From: Alphaproteobacteria bacterium
GTDB lineage: Bacteria > Pseudomonadota > Alphaproteobacteria > Rhizobiales > Beijerinckiaceae
Direction: 5' to 3'
NCBI GenBank assembly: GCA_016869595.1
Contig: VGDT01000004.1
Coordinates: 30,115 to 94,114, forward strand
DNA length: 64,000 nucleotides
Shown: in pieces, positions 17,787-29,328 of the stretch
Numbering within the stretch: the first letter of the stretch is position 1
How the letters are laid out: each line of letters begins with the position of its first letter
Notes under the pieces: model-generated
Seen by the model: only the letters and a program-made list of their open reading frames with translations
What the model was told of the DNA's origin: nothing
The model's database searches: none
Made by a program: the position numbers and the translations under genes

Positions 17787-18119
17787 ATGCGTAAGTTCGC
17801 CAAGGCTTGTGCGCTCGGAATCATTTGCGGCACAGCAGCGCTCGGGGTTTCAGTCAGCCAGTCCGATGCTGGGGTAATGAGCATAGCGGGCAAAGAAACG
17901 CTGAGTCTCTCTTCGCCCATCGAAAGCGTGCATTATCGGTGCTGTCGCCATCGCCATTACTGGCGACATGCATATTGGCGTCACCGTCACTACCGCTACT
18001 ACGGTTACTATCCTTGGTATAATCCAGCCGGAGCTATTGTGGGTGCAGCGGTAGGACTCGCGACGGCCCCATTCTGGGCTCTCGGTGGATACTACGGCTA
18101 CGGTTATCGCTACTACTGA
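17787..18119 (+). CDS. Small secreted Tyr/His-rich protein
   Basis: A 110-residue protein with a signal peptide (about residues 1-28, hydrophobic ALGIICGTAALGV, cleavage near SDA). The middle (about 50-75) is packed with His, Arg, Tyr and Cys (CCRHRHYWRHAYWRHRHYR), and the C-terminus has a glycine-rich hydrophobic segment followed by GYYGYGYRYY. Such proteins are common and uncharacterised in Rhizobiales; metal or surface binding is possible from composition. A GGAG ribosome-binding site (AAGGAGCCGAAC) precedes the ATG, and a terminator hairpin follows at 18130. Confidence 0.75.
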   Translation: MRKFAKACALGIICGTAALGVSVSQSDAGVMSIAGKETLSLSSPIESVHYRCCRHRHYWRHAYWRHRHYRYYGYYPWYNPAGAIVGAAVGLATAPFWALGGYYGYGYRYY

Positions 18120-18129
18120 GTTACATCGG

Positions 18130-18165
18130 GCCGCTCCACTCGCTGGAGCGGCTCCGCTTCGTTCT
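18130..18165 (+). terminator. Terminator after the Tyr/His-rich protein
   Basis: GCCGCTCC (18130-18137) pairs with GGAGCGGC (18145-18152) across a 7-nt loop and is followed by a T-rich stretch, 10 bp after the stop codon. Confidence 0.7.
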
Positions 18166-18175
18166 TCGCGTCACA

Positions 18176-18262
18176 CTAATTCGCGACAAGGCGATGGCGC
18201 TCGAATTTTACGCGCGCCAATCAAAGAACACAGAGTTCGAGCGCGAAGCCTGCGAGATCAGA
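18176..18262 (+). pseudogene. Fragment of a conserved hypothetical gene
   Basis: About 29 codons read IRDKAMALEFYARQSKN then EREACEIR. This resembles the N-terminal part of a family often found in mobile regions of Rhizobiales (pattern KA-x-A-x-x-YARQ...ACEIRLRAER). Similarity stops abruptly after CEIR and no start lies upstream, so I read it as a truncated relic. The same frame stays open to 18634 but with composition unlike a real protein. Confidence 0.45.
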
Positions 18263-18375
18263 CGCTTTGGACCTGAACTGCGCCGAGCGCACGCAGTGCG
18301 CGGACGCACTGCGCATTCAAGCGAGACGCGCAATGATCCGTGCGTTGCAAAAACCTTCAGCCTTTCGAAGCGATC

Positions 18376-18407
18376 GGGGCCGGGCTGTGGAGGCGCCGGC
18401 CCCTTTT
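18376..18407 (+). terminator. Rho-independent terminator hairpin
   Basis: GGGGCCGG (18376-18383) pairs perfectly with CCGGCCCC (18396-18403) over a 12-nt loop, followed by TTTT. It lies between the gene fragment at 18176 and the multicopper oxidase; which transcript it ends is unclear. Apart from it, 18263-18624 holds no gene that I can support. Confidence 0.6.
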
Positions 18408-18624
18408 GCGCGCGAGACGTGGTGGCGCAGCGGCTCTCCTCGATCGGGGGACTAGGCCAGTGCCACCGGCTGGCGTCGGGTGGAATGCTTGATCCTGGGA
18501 ATCGGCGGCTCATCATGGAAAGGCTCGGAGTGACAATTAATCAATTAGCGCAAAAGCTATATGCGGACTCGATCCATGCGCCGAGCATCGTGGACGCATT
18601 TGAGATTATCTCGGGGCAGCGGCG

Positions 18625-20052
18625 TCATATGTAACGCACCGTAGCGAACATGCCGGCGGCCTGATGATACATAAGATGACAGTGGAAAGCCCACCAGCCG
18701 GGATTGTTCGCGTCGAATTCGACGACAACGCGGCTACCGGGCGTCACGAGAACAGTATCGCGCACTGCTCCAGAAAACCGCTTGCCGTCGATCTCCACCA
18801 CTTGGAACTGGTGCCCGTGCAGATGCATGGGGTGAGACATGAGCGTCTTATTCTTGAGCACGAGCTCGACGCGCTCTCCTTCCGCGACAGGCAGCGGCGG
18901 GACGTCCTTGTTCCAAACGACGCCGTTGATCGACCATACATAGCCGGTCATGTCGCCGGTCAGGTCGATTTGGTGAATCCGATCCGGCTTGCGTTTGGCG
19001 AGCGGCTCCGTAGCGCGCAGCCGCCTTTCTAGGTCGAGGGTGAGCGCCAGCGATGGCGTCGTCGCATTTTCTGGAATGCGGGTTACCGGAGCGCGTCCTG
19101 CAACAAGGATCACGCCGGTCTGTCGACGCTCGCCTTCCAAAATCGCGAGTAGGGGAAAGGCGGCAGGACCGCGCGGAACTTTGACGAGGATGTCGAGGCG
19201 CTGCGCAACCGCAATTGGAAAGCGCTGTCCCGAAACCGGGCGCACGCTGGATCCGTCAACGGCGACAAGCGCGCCGCTAAGCGCGCCGAGATCGAGGTGA
19301 TATGCGCTCATACACGAACTGTTGATGACGCGCAGCAATATCGGCTCGCCGGGCTCCACGCGGATTGTTTCGGGGTCGGCGAGCGTACGGTCATTGGCGA
19401 GGAACGCGTCATACCGCACGTCGTTTAGGTCCGGACTCGGAACAGCGGCTCCGTTCGCCATTCCTGGCTCTGCAGACCGGGAACTGAGCGGGGCGCCTTT
19501 CTTCCGCAGCTCCGCATAAATTTGCGCGGCCGGCGTGAAGCTAAAATCCGCCAACATAATCGTCGCTTCCTGCCGACCCGGCGAGTCGCGCCCATCACGA
19601 ATAATGAGCGGGGCTGCGAGCAGAGATTGTTCTTGCAGGCCCTCGTGCGAATGCATCCAGAACGTGCCCCCGAAGCGCAGCGGGAAGTCGTATTCGGCGC
19701 TGGCGCCAGGCGAAATCGGCGGTCCAGAAATGCCAGGCACGCCATCCTGACGCCAAGGAGGCGCCAAGCCGTGCCAATGGATAAGGGTCGGCGCATCGAG
19801 TTCGTTGTCGACGCGAACACGAAACCGCCTTCCAACTTCGGTGACAAGGCCTGATGCGCCGTCGGGTTGGCGAATGCCGAGCACCGACGCCGTTTTTCCG
19901 TTCACTTCGATGTTGCGCCGCTGCACGCGGAGGATCGTAACCGTCTCCGGTTTTTCCCCCACCGCGGCTGAGGCGTACTGCGCCCACGACCGATGAGGCA
20001 AGGTGACGCTGGCGGCGAAGGCGGAGAGCAGGGCGGATCGACGTGACAGCAT
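18625..20052 (-). CDS. Periplasmic multicopper oxidase (CueO/CopA-like)
   Basis: A 475-residue three-domain multicopper oxidase. A twin-arginine-like leader (SRRSALLSAFAASV, residues 2-15) directs it to the periplasm. All four copper-ligand segments are present: HWHG, FWMHSHEG, HPMHLHGHQF and HCHLMYHQAAGM; the Cys and Met of the last mark the T1 site. It likely oxidises Cu(I) to the less toxic Cu(II). The start at 20052 is set by AGGAGG 8 bp upstream. It is divergent from the copper ATPase at 20244, a common detoxification pairing. Confidence 0.92.
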   Translation of the reverse strand: MLSRRSALLSAFAASVTLPHRSWAQYASAAVGEKPETVTILRVQRRNIEVNGKTASVLGIRQPDGASGLVTEVGRRFRVRVDNELDAPTLIHWHGLAPPWRQDGVPGISGPPISPGASAEYDFPLRFGGTFWMHSHEGLQEQSLLAAPLIIRDGRDSPGRQEATIMLADFSFTPAAQIYAELRKKGAPLSSRSAEPGMANGAAVPSPDLNDVRYDAFLANDRTLADPETIRVEPGEPILLRVINSSCMSAYHLDLGALSGALVAVDGSSVRPVSGQRFPIAVAQRLDILVKVPRGPAAFPLLAILEGERRQTGVILVAGRAPVTRIPENATTPSLALTLDLERRLRATEPLAKRKPDRIHQIDLTGDMTGYVWSINGVVWNKDVPPLPVAEGERVELVLKNKTLMSHPMHLHGHQFQVVEIDGKRFSGAVRDTVLVTPGSRVVVEFDANNPGWWAFHCHLMYHQAAGMFATVRYI

Positions 20053-20243
20053 GAGGGTCACCTCCTCAAAAAGTCCTCACGCGAAGCAGACTCTACTATG
20101 GCGAGCATGAAAAACTCAAAAGCTCACCGACCTGCATAGCCCCAAAAACGCGGCGTCGGGTGTCCGCCGCACAGCGGGGTTGTTGCGCTGTCGAATGCCT
20201 AAGCTATCTAACATTGGAAATCATCCGGCACGAGGATAGCCGC
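20053..20243. promoter_or_regulatory. Divergent control region of the copper genes
   Basis: A 191-bp gap separates the two start codons. On the minus strand a TTGAGT-like -35 box precedes TAGTAG near 20095. I see no convincing CueR-type palindrome, and no copper regulator gene is adjacent, so control is unresolved. Confidence 0.35.
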
Positions 20244-22499
20244 ATGGCTCACGAGCATGGACATGGTGGCGCCTCGCATCAGGAGTCACAAACGGCTGGC
20301 GATGGCGGCATGATCGACGCTGCGCATCAAGACCTGTCCCATGCGGCTGGCGTCATTTACACCTGCCCGATGCATCCGCAGATTCGTCAGATCGGACCCG
20401 GAAATTGTCCAATCTGCGGCATGACGCTTGAGCCGCTCGTCGCTTCGACCGAAGCCGAACCGAACGCCGAACTCATCGACATGACCAGGCGATTCTGGAT
20501 CGGGCTGGCGTTGACGGCGCCGGTGCTCGTCTTGGAGATGGGCGGCCATTTATTCAATCTTCATCATTGGCTCGCGCCACAGGCGTCGAATTGGATTCAG
20601 CTCATTTTGGCGACGCCGACGGTGCTTTGGGCCGGCTGGCCATTCTTCGTTCGCGGCGCGCAGTCGCTCGTGACCCGCAACCTCAATATGTTCACGTTGA
20701 TCGCCATGGGGACGGGCATCGCCTGGATCTACAGCGTCGTCGCAACCTTGGCGCCGGCGCTTTTCCCTCCCGCGTTCCGCCAAACGGATGGCTCTGTTCC
20801 GATCTATTTCGAGGCGGCGGCGGTTATTACGGTTCTCGTTCTGCTTGGACAGGTTCTCGAACTGCGCGCCAGAGAGCAGACTGGCGGCGCCATCCGCGCC
20901 TTGCTCGATCTCGCCCCCAAAATGGCGACTCGAATTGGCGTCGACGGATCTGACGAAGAAGTTGTGTTGGATCATGTGCATGTCGGCGACAGACTGCGCG
21001 TGCGTCCAGGAGAAAAGGTGCCCGTGGACGGCGAACTTATCGAGGGTCGCAGCGCAGTCGACGAATCGATGGTCACCGGCGAGTCGATGCCAGTGACAAA
21101 AAATGCAGGCGACAAGGTCATTGGCGGGACGCTCAATCAGACGGGCGGCTTCATCATGCGCGCCGAGAAGGTTGGCCGCGACACCGTGCTCTCAAGGATT
21201 GTCGAGATGGTGGCGTCGGCGCAGAGAAGCCGCGCGCCAATACAACGCCTCGCCGACCAAGTGGCGGGATGGTTCGTGCCTGTCGTCATCCTCATCGCCA
21301 TTCTCGCATTTCTTGCCTGGGCGATCTGGGGTCCTGAGCCGCGCATGACTTACGGCCTCGTAGCTGCTGTCGCCGTTCTCATCATCGCTTGCCCTTGCGC
21401 GCTCGGCCTTGCGACGCCGATGTCGATCATGGTTGGCGTGGGACGCGGCGCGCAGTCGGGCGTGCTGATAAAGAACGCGGAAGCGTTGGAGCGATTGGAA
21501 AAGATCGACACTTTGGTCGTTGACAAGACCGGAACGCTAACCGAAGGCAAACCGCGCGTAATCGCTATCCACGCTATCGCTGGGGTCAAGGAAGACCGCC
21601 TGTTGGCGACGGCTGCGAGCCTTGAACGCGCCAGCGAACATCCGCTGGCGTCGGCAATCGTTCAAGCCGCGACCGGGCGCGGCCTTGCGCTCAGTGAGGC
21701 GACGGATTTCGATTCCCCTGTCGGCAAGGGCGTTATCGGCCGGGTTGAAGGTCAAACGGTCGCAATCGGCAATCGTCGATACCTCTCAGAACTCGGCATT
21801 GACGCGACGCCGCTCGACAGTGAGGCCGAACGCCTGCGCGAAGAGGCCGCGACTGCGATCTTTGTCGCAATCGATGGAAAAATCTGCGGCGTCATCGGCG
21901 TCGCCGATCCGGTCAAATCGACGACGTTGGAGGCGCTCCAATCGCTGCGCGACGACGGCGTCGCCGTCGTGATGCTGACCGGAGACAATTGGACGACGGC
22001 GCGCGCCGTCGCAAAGCGCTTGGGGATAAGCGAGGTCGAAGCCGAAATCCTCCCCGAAGACAAAAGCAAGGTCGTAAGTCGCTTGCGCGAAGCGGGCCGA
22101 ATCGTCGCCATGGCGGGCGACGGCGTAAATGATGCGCCCGCCTTGGCCGCCGCCGATGTTGGCATAGCCATGGGGACTGGAACCGATGTTGCGATCGAAA
22201 GCGCAGGCGTCACTTTGTTGAAGGGAGATCTACGGGGCATCGTCCGCGGCCGAAGGCTCTCTAAGACGACGATGCGCAACATTCGCGAGAATCTATTCTT
22301 CGCGTTCATCTACAACGCCGCTGGCGTCCCGATTGCGGCCGGCGCGCTCTATCCGGCCTTTGGGCTGCTCTTGTCGCCGACGATCGCCGCAGCGGCGATG
22401 GCGCTGTCTTCGGTTAGCGTGGTCCTCAATTCTCTACGGTTGCGCCAAGCGGAGATCGAACCCAAGGCCAAAATTGAGATGCCGCCGTTTTCGACTTAG
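20244..22499 (+). CDS. copA: Copper-translocating P1B-type ATPase
   Basis: A 751-residue inner-membrane metal exporter. A His-rich N-terminus (MAHEHGHGG) leads into a short metal-binding domain, YTCPMHP followed by GNCPICGM, rather than the classical CxxC HMA domain. The CopB/SilP-like layout continues with transmembrane helices, the TGES actuator loop, the metal-selective CPC in [13 protein letters not shown], the phosphorylated DKTGT, SEHPL and GDGVND. CPC with the C-terminal [15 protein letters not shown] helix favours Cu(I). The start at 20244 is preceded by GAGGATAG; upstream in-frame codons lack similarity. It pairs with the divergent oxidase. Confidence 0.93.
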   Translation: MAHEHGHGGASHQESQTAGDGGMIDAAHQDLSHAAGVIYTCPMHPQIRQIGPGNCPICGMTLEPLVASTEAEPNAELIDMTRRFWIGLALTAPVLVLEMGGHLFNLHHWLAPQASNWIQLILATPTVLWAGWPFFVRGAQSLVTRNLNMFTLIAMGTGIAWIYSVVATLAPALFPPAFRQTDGSVPIYFEAAAVITVLVLLGQVLELRAREQTGGAIRALLDLAPKMATRIGVDGSDEEVVLDHVHVGDRLRVRPGEKVPVDGELIEGRSAVDESMVTGESMPVTKNAGDKVIGGTLNQTGGFIMRAEKVGRDTVLSRIVEMVASAQRSRAPIQRLADQVAGWFVPVVILIAILAFLAWAIWGPEPRMTYGLVAAVAVLIIACPCALGLATPMSIMVGVGRGAQSGVLIKNAEALERLEKIDTLVVDKTGTLTEGKPRVIAIHAIAGVKEDRLLATAASLERASEHPLASAIVQAATGRGLALSEATDFDSPVGKGVIGRVEGQTVAIGNRRYLSELGIDATPLDSEAERLREEAATAIFVAIDGKICGVIGVADPVKSTTLEALQSLRDDGVAVVMLTGDNWTTARAVAKRLGISEVEAEILPEDKSKVVSRLREAGRIVAMAGDGVNDAPALAAADVGIAMGTGTDVAIESAGVTLLKGDLRGIVRGRRLSKTTMRNIRENLFFAFIYNAAGVPIAAGALYPAFGLLLSPTIAAAAMALSSVSVVLNSLRLRQAEIEPKAKIEMPPFST

Positions 22500-22542
22500 C
22501 CTTGTGAGCCCGCAGCGCATGTTGGCGAAAGGCGTACAGACT

Positions 22543-23001
22543 TCATCCACACGGATTTCCGACGGAACCGCTTAATTTCGCGAGGGTCAAGCGATCGCCG
22601 CGGCCGGCGAAATATTTGCGCAGCGCCTGCACAAAGAGCAGCTCTTCAGGCGCGGCGGCGGCAAATAACGTCATCGACGACTGAAACTTCAAATTATCGG
22701 GATGGCCGAAGATCTCATGCGCGCTGCGTCCTTCGGCCTTGTTGACGAGTCCGACGCACTCCTTGAGCCGCGTGCCCCACAAGGGGTGATCGAGATAGGC
22801 GCGCGCCTCGGCAAGCGAGCGGACGGCGTAGCGCTGCGCCATGGCGCTTGCGCCAAGCCCTTCGAGCTGCGGAAAGACGAACCACATCCAATGACTGCGC
22901 TTGCGGCCTGCGGCGAGCTCCGCCGCCGCTTGCGCGTAGATCGGCGTTTGCGCCGCGACGAAGCGGTCGAGATCGTAAGGATCGCCCGAGGCGCCCGTCA
23001 T
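22543..23001 (-). CDS. DUF1810 family protein
   Basis: A 152-residue cytosolic protein of the DUF1810 family. Typical strings are YDLDRFVAAQ, RKRSHWMWFVFPQLEGLG, SLAEARAYLDHPLWG and MTLFAAAAPEE. Structures of this family are all-alpha and the function is unknown. The C-terminal end is slightly altered (LAKLSGSVGNPCG instead of the usual short LxxL ending), perhaps by readthrough into flanking sequence. Its start codon abuts the repeat that begins near 23006. Confidence 0.85.
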   Translation of the reverse strand: MTGASGDPYDLDRFVAAQTPIYAQAAAELAAGRKRSHWMWFVFPQLEGLGASAMAQRYAVRSLAEARAYLDHPLWGTRLKECVGLVNKAEGRSAHEIFGHPDNLKFQSSMTLFAAAAPEELLFVQALRKYFAGRGDRLTLAKLSGSVGNPCG

Positions 23002-23005
23002 GCTA

Positions 23006-23157
23006 AATCCGTTTGAACAGGCCGGATGTCATTCCCGACGCTTCGCTTCAACCGAAGCGATCGGGAATCCAGAAATAAGTCAGCACTCTTGAATTGACTC
23101 TGGATTCCCGGTCGGACCTTCGGTCCGCCGGGAATGACAGACCGATCGGATTCCATA

Positions 23158-23160
<3 letters not shown>
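23006..23160. repeat. Dispersed palindromic repeat, copy 1
   Basis: About 155 bp, related to the repeat at 50864-51038. It starts AATCCGTTTGAAC, contains ATTCCCGA...TCGGGAAT enclosing CGCTTCG...CGAAGCG, then GGATTCCCGG...CCGGGAATGAC, and ends GGATTCCATATCA. Read on the minus strand the element begins TGATATGGAATCC, and its TGA is the metH stop codon. Confidence 0.8.
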
Positions 23161-26876
<3,716 letters not shown>

Positions 26877-26880
<4 letters not shown>

Positions 26881-27776
26881 GCAAGCGCCTTTTCACGCAG
26901 GGGACGAACGCCGAGGAGATGGCAAATGGCGAAGACGAGATCGGCGCGATTATTGGTGTAGAAGTGGAATTCGTTGACTCCGGCGCGCGCCAGGCCCATC
27001 ACTTGCTCGACGGCAGTCGTCGCGGCCACAAGCGCGCGGGTTTCCGGATCGTCGTCCAATCCGTCGAAGCGCTCCGCGAGCCAACGTGGCACGCTCGCCC
27101 CGGCCTTTTGCGCAAAGCCCGCGACCTGTTTGAAATTGCGGATCGGCATGATGCCCGGCACGATCGGGATTTTTATGCCGCGCGCCAGCGCCTTGTCGAG
27201 AAAGCGGAAGTAGATGTCGTTGTCGAAGAAGAATTGCGTGATGGCGCGCGTGGCGCCCGCGTCGATCTTCGCTTCGAGCGCGTCGAGGTCCCGTTCGACC
27301 GAGGCGCTTTCGGGATGGCCTTCGGGATAGGTCGAAACCGAAATCTCGAAATCGTGAAGACGCCGAATGCCGCGCACGAGATCCGTCGAGGTGGCGTAGC
27401 CTTTGGGATGCGGCTCGAATTTCGTGCCGACGCCCGTCGGCGGATCGCCGCGCAGCGCGACGATATGGCGAACGCCAGCCTCCCAATAATCGCGCAGGAT
27501 CTCGTCGATCTCCTCGCGCGCCGAGGAAACGCAGGTGAGATGCGCGGCGGGCTTTACGTCGGTCTCGCGAACGATGCGCGCGACGATCGAATGGGTGCGC
27601 TCGCGGGTGGTGCCGCCCGCGCCATAGGTGACCGAAACGAAATGCGGCCGCAGCGCTGCAAGTCGTTTGATCGACTGCCAGAGCTGAGTCTCCATCTCCG
27701 GCGTTTTGGGCGGGAAGAATTCATAGGAGATCGCAAATTGATTTTGCGACGCCGTGGGATGAAGAGCGTTAAACAT
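26877..27776 (-). CDS. metF: 5,10-methylenetetrahydrofolate reductase MetF
   Basis: A 299-residue flavoprotein TIM barrel that makes 5-methyl-tetrahydrofolate for MetH. Motifs: YEFFPPKTP with the catalytic Glu near the N-terminus, [20 protein letters not shown], and the substrate-binding segment [14 protein letters not shown]. The start is at 27776, where the stop of the upstream regulator gene overlaps (TGATG). Sitting directly before metH with an ATGA overlap, it supplies that enzyme's methyl donor. Confidence 0.95.
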
Positions 27777-28786
27777 CAGGCTGTCTCGTAAGAAGCTGCG
27801 GGAATGGGATCGGCGATGACGCGTGGATCGCGCGCAAGCCACAAGAACACGGTGAGCTTGGCGCCCTCGTCCGGGTCGGGCGCAAGTTCGCGGCGCTGGA
27901 TGACGTCAAGGCCCGCCTGCGTCAGCAGCCCGGTGATTTCAGCGTCCGAGAAGCCGAGCCGGCGATGTGCATGCGTGTCGCGCAGCGTCTCTTCATGATG
28001 GGGCGCGAAGTCGACGACGAGCAGCCGGCCGCCGGGCGCGAGCACCCGCGCCGCCTCGCGCAGGGCGCGGCGCGGATCGTCGAGAAAATGCAGGACCTGA
28101 TGCATGATGGCGAGGTCGATGGAATTGCGCTCGATCGGCAGCGCATAGATGTCGCCCTGGCGCAGCTGCACATTGTTGAAGCCGGTTTCTTCAAGCCGGC
28201 CGCGCGCGACGCCAAGCATGGCGGAGGAGAGATCGACGCCGACGGCGCGTTCGGCCTGGGGCGCGAAAATTTCCAACATGCGGCCGGCGCCGGCGCCGAG
28301 ATCGAGTAGGTTGCGCACCGGCTTGTCGCCGACGACGTCGCGCATCGCCTCTTCGACGCGCTCCTCAGGAACGTGCAGCGCGCGGATGCGGTCCCACTCT
28401 TCGGCATGGGCGGCGAAATAGCGGGCGGCGTTTTCGGCGCGCGCCTGGCGCACCTGCGCAAGCCTCGCGCGGTCGCCGGCGAGAAGCGCGTCGTCCGCTT
28501 CGAGCCAACCGACGATGGCCCGTGCGAGGGCGCCTGCGGGTCCCATAGGCGACAAGCGGAAGAAGGCCCAGGCGCCTTCGCGGCGTCGCTCGACAAGGCC
28601 CGCTTCCACAAGGAGCTTGAGATGGCGCGAGACTCGCGGCTGAGACTGGCCCAGGATCGCAACAACCTCGCTCACCGTTAACTCAGATTGGGCGAGCAAA
28701 GCGAGGAGCCGCAAGCGCGTCTCCTCTCCAGCGGCGTTCAGCGCCGCAAGCGTCGGTTCGAGGAATAATTTGGCCACGGTCTTCAT
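27776..28786 (-). CDS. SahR-like ArsR regulator fused to SAM-methyltransferase-like domain
   Basis: A 336-residue protein. The N-terminal ArsR winged helix (about 10-90) contains LTVSEVVAILGQSQPRVSRHLKLLVEAGLV. The C-terminal class I methyltransferase-like domain (about 150-310) has LLDLGAGAGRMLE and VDLSSAMLGVARGRL. This architecture, encoded directly in front of metF and metH, matches SahR, the S-adenosylhomocysteine-sensing regulator of the methionine cycle in Proteobacteria. The start at 28786 leaves an 18-bp AT palindrome just upstream, a likely autoregulatory operator. A true methyltransferase activity is not excluded. Confidence 0.85.
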   Translation of the reverse strand: MKTVAKLFLEPTLAALNAAGEETRLRLLALLAQSELTVSEVVAILGQSQPRVSRHLKLLVEAGLVERRREGAWAFFRLSPMGPAGALARAIVGWLEADDALLAGDRARLAQVRQARAENAARYFAAHAEEWDRIRALHVPEERVEEAMRDVVGDKPVRNLLDLGAGAGRMLEIFAPQAERAVGVDLSSAMLGVARGRLEETGFNNVQLRQGDIYALPIERNSIDLAIMHQVLHFLDDPRRALREAARVLAPGGRLLVVDFAPHHEETLRDTHAHRRLGFSDAEITGLLTQAGLDVIQRRELAPDPDEGAKLTVFLWLARDPRVIADPIPAASYETA

Positions 28787-28801
28787 GATTGCTCCGTGAG
28801 A

Positions 28802-28825
28802 TATAAAGATATCTATATACGTCAA
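28802..28825 (-). promoter_or_regulatory. Candidate SahR-type operator and promoter
   Basis: An 18-bp near-perfect palindrome (28802-28819) has core AGATATCT flanked by TATAA and ATATA, with a single mismatched pair. A TTGACG -35-like box (minus strand, 28825-28820) abuts it. It lies 16 bp upstream of the start codon of the regulator-metF-metH operon. Confidence 0.55.
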
Positions 28826-29224
28826 ATTCACTGCGCGCAACCATGGTTGCCGCTTTTTTGAGAACGGAACGCTCTTGACCGAATCCCAAAGCGGGTTCAT
28901 CCTTTCGTCATATCGCACCTGTCGATCGGACAGCATGGTCGGCAGGCTCGCTCGGGCGGGACCTCGACGCGAAGGCGATCAGATAGGCCCGCAATCCCCT
29001 GTGTGGGCCGAACCGAGCAACAATGTTGCGAGAGGAGCATGACGCCACCGGGTCATACCAATTGACCGGCGTTGGTTCCGGTCACTGGGGGATCAAAGTC
29101 AGCTGCTTGATCCGCCCATCCTCTGAAACAATCTGACATCCTTCCGGGCGGCCGAATGCAAAGGCCAAGCATCGGGCGCCCGACCACAGACTGGACAATC
29201 CAGACCTGCTTCCGATTAAGGAGC
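28826..29224. other. Intergenic region without a supported gene
   Basis: About 400 bp between the methionine operon and the CoA-transferase terminator. Small inverted repeats occur, for example TGACCGG (29063-29069) with CCGGTCA (29078-29084). Short minus-strand frames overlap the terminator and have no ribosome-binding site, so none is called. Confidence 0.4.
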
Positions 29225-29259
29225 AAAAACGGCCCCGTGAGCTTCCGCGCCACGGGGCC
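29225..29259 (-). terminator. Terminator of the CoA-transferase gene
   Basis: On the minus strand GGCCCCGTG and CACGGGGCC form a 9-bp stem (29231-29239 with 29251-29259, 11-nt loop) followed by GTTTTTG. It lies about 70 bp after the stop codon of the gene at 29329. Confidence 0.8.
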
Positions 29260-29328
29260 TGATTTATTTTCAGCCGACCAGACGCCGACGGCGCAGCCGC
29301 CAACTCGGCCAGTAGTCCGAGCGCCAGC

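Noticed and set aside
18194..18634. A complete 146-residue protein.
   Set aside because: Only the first 23 codons resemble a known family; the rest has non-protein-like composition and crosses a terminator hairpin.
29053..29253. A 66-residue minus-strand protein.
   Set aside because: Its start lies within the terminator of the CoA-transferase gene and no ribosome-binding site is present.
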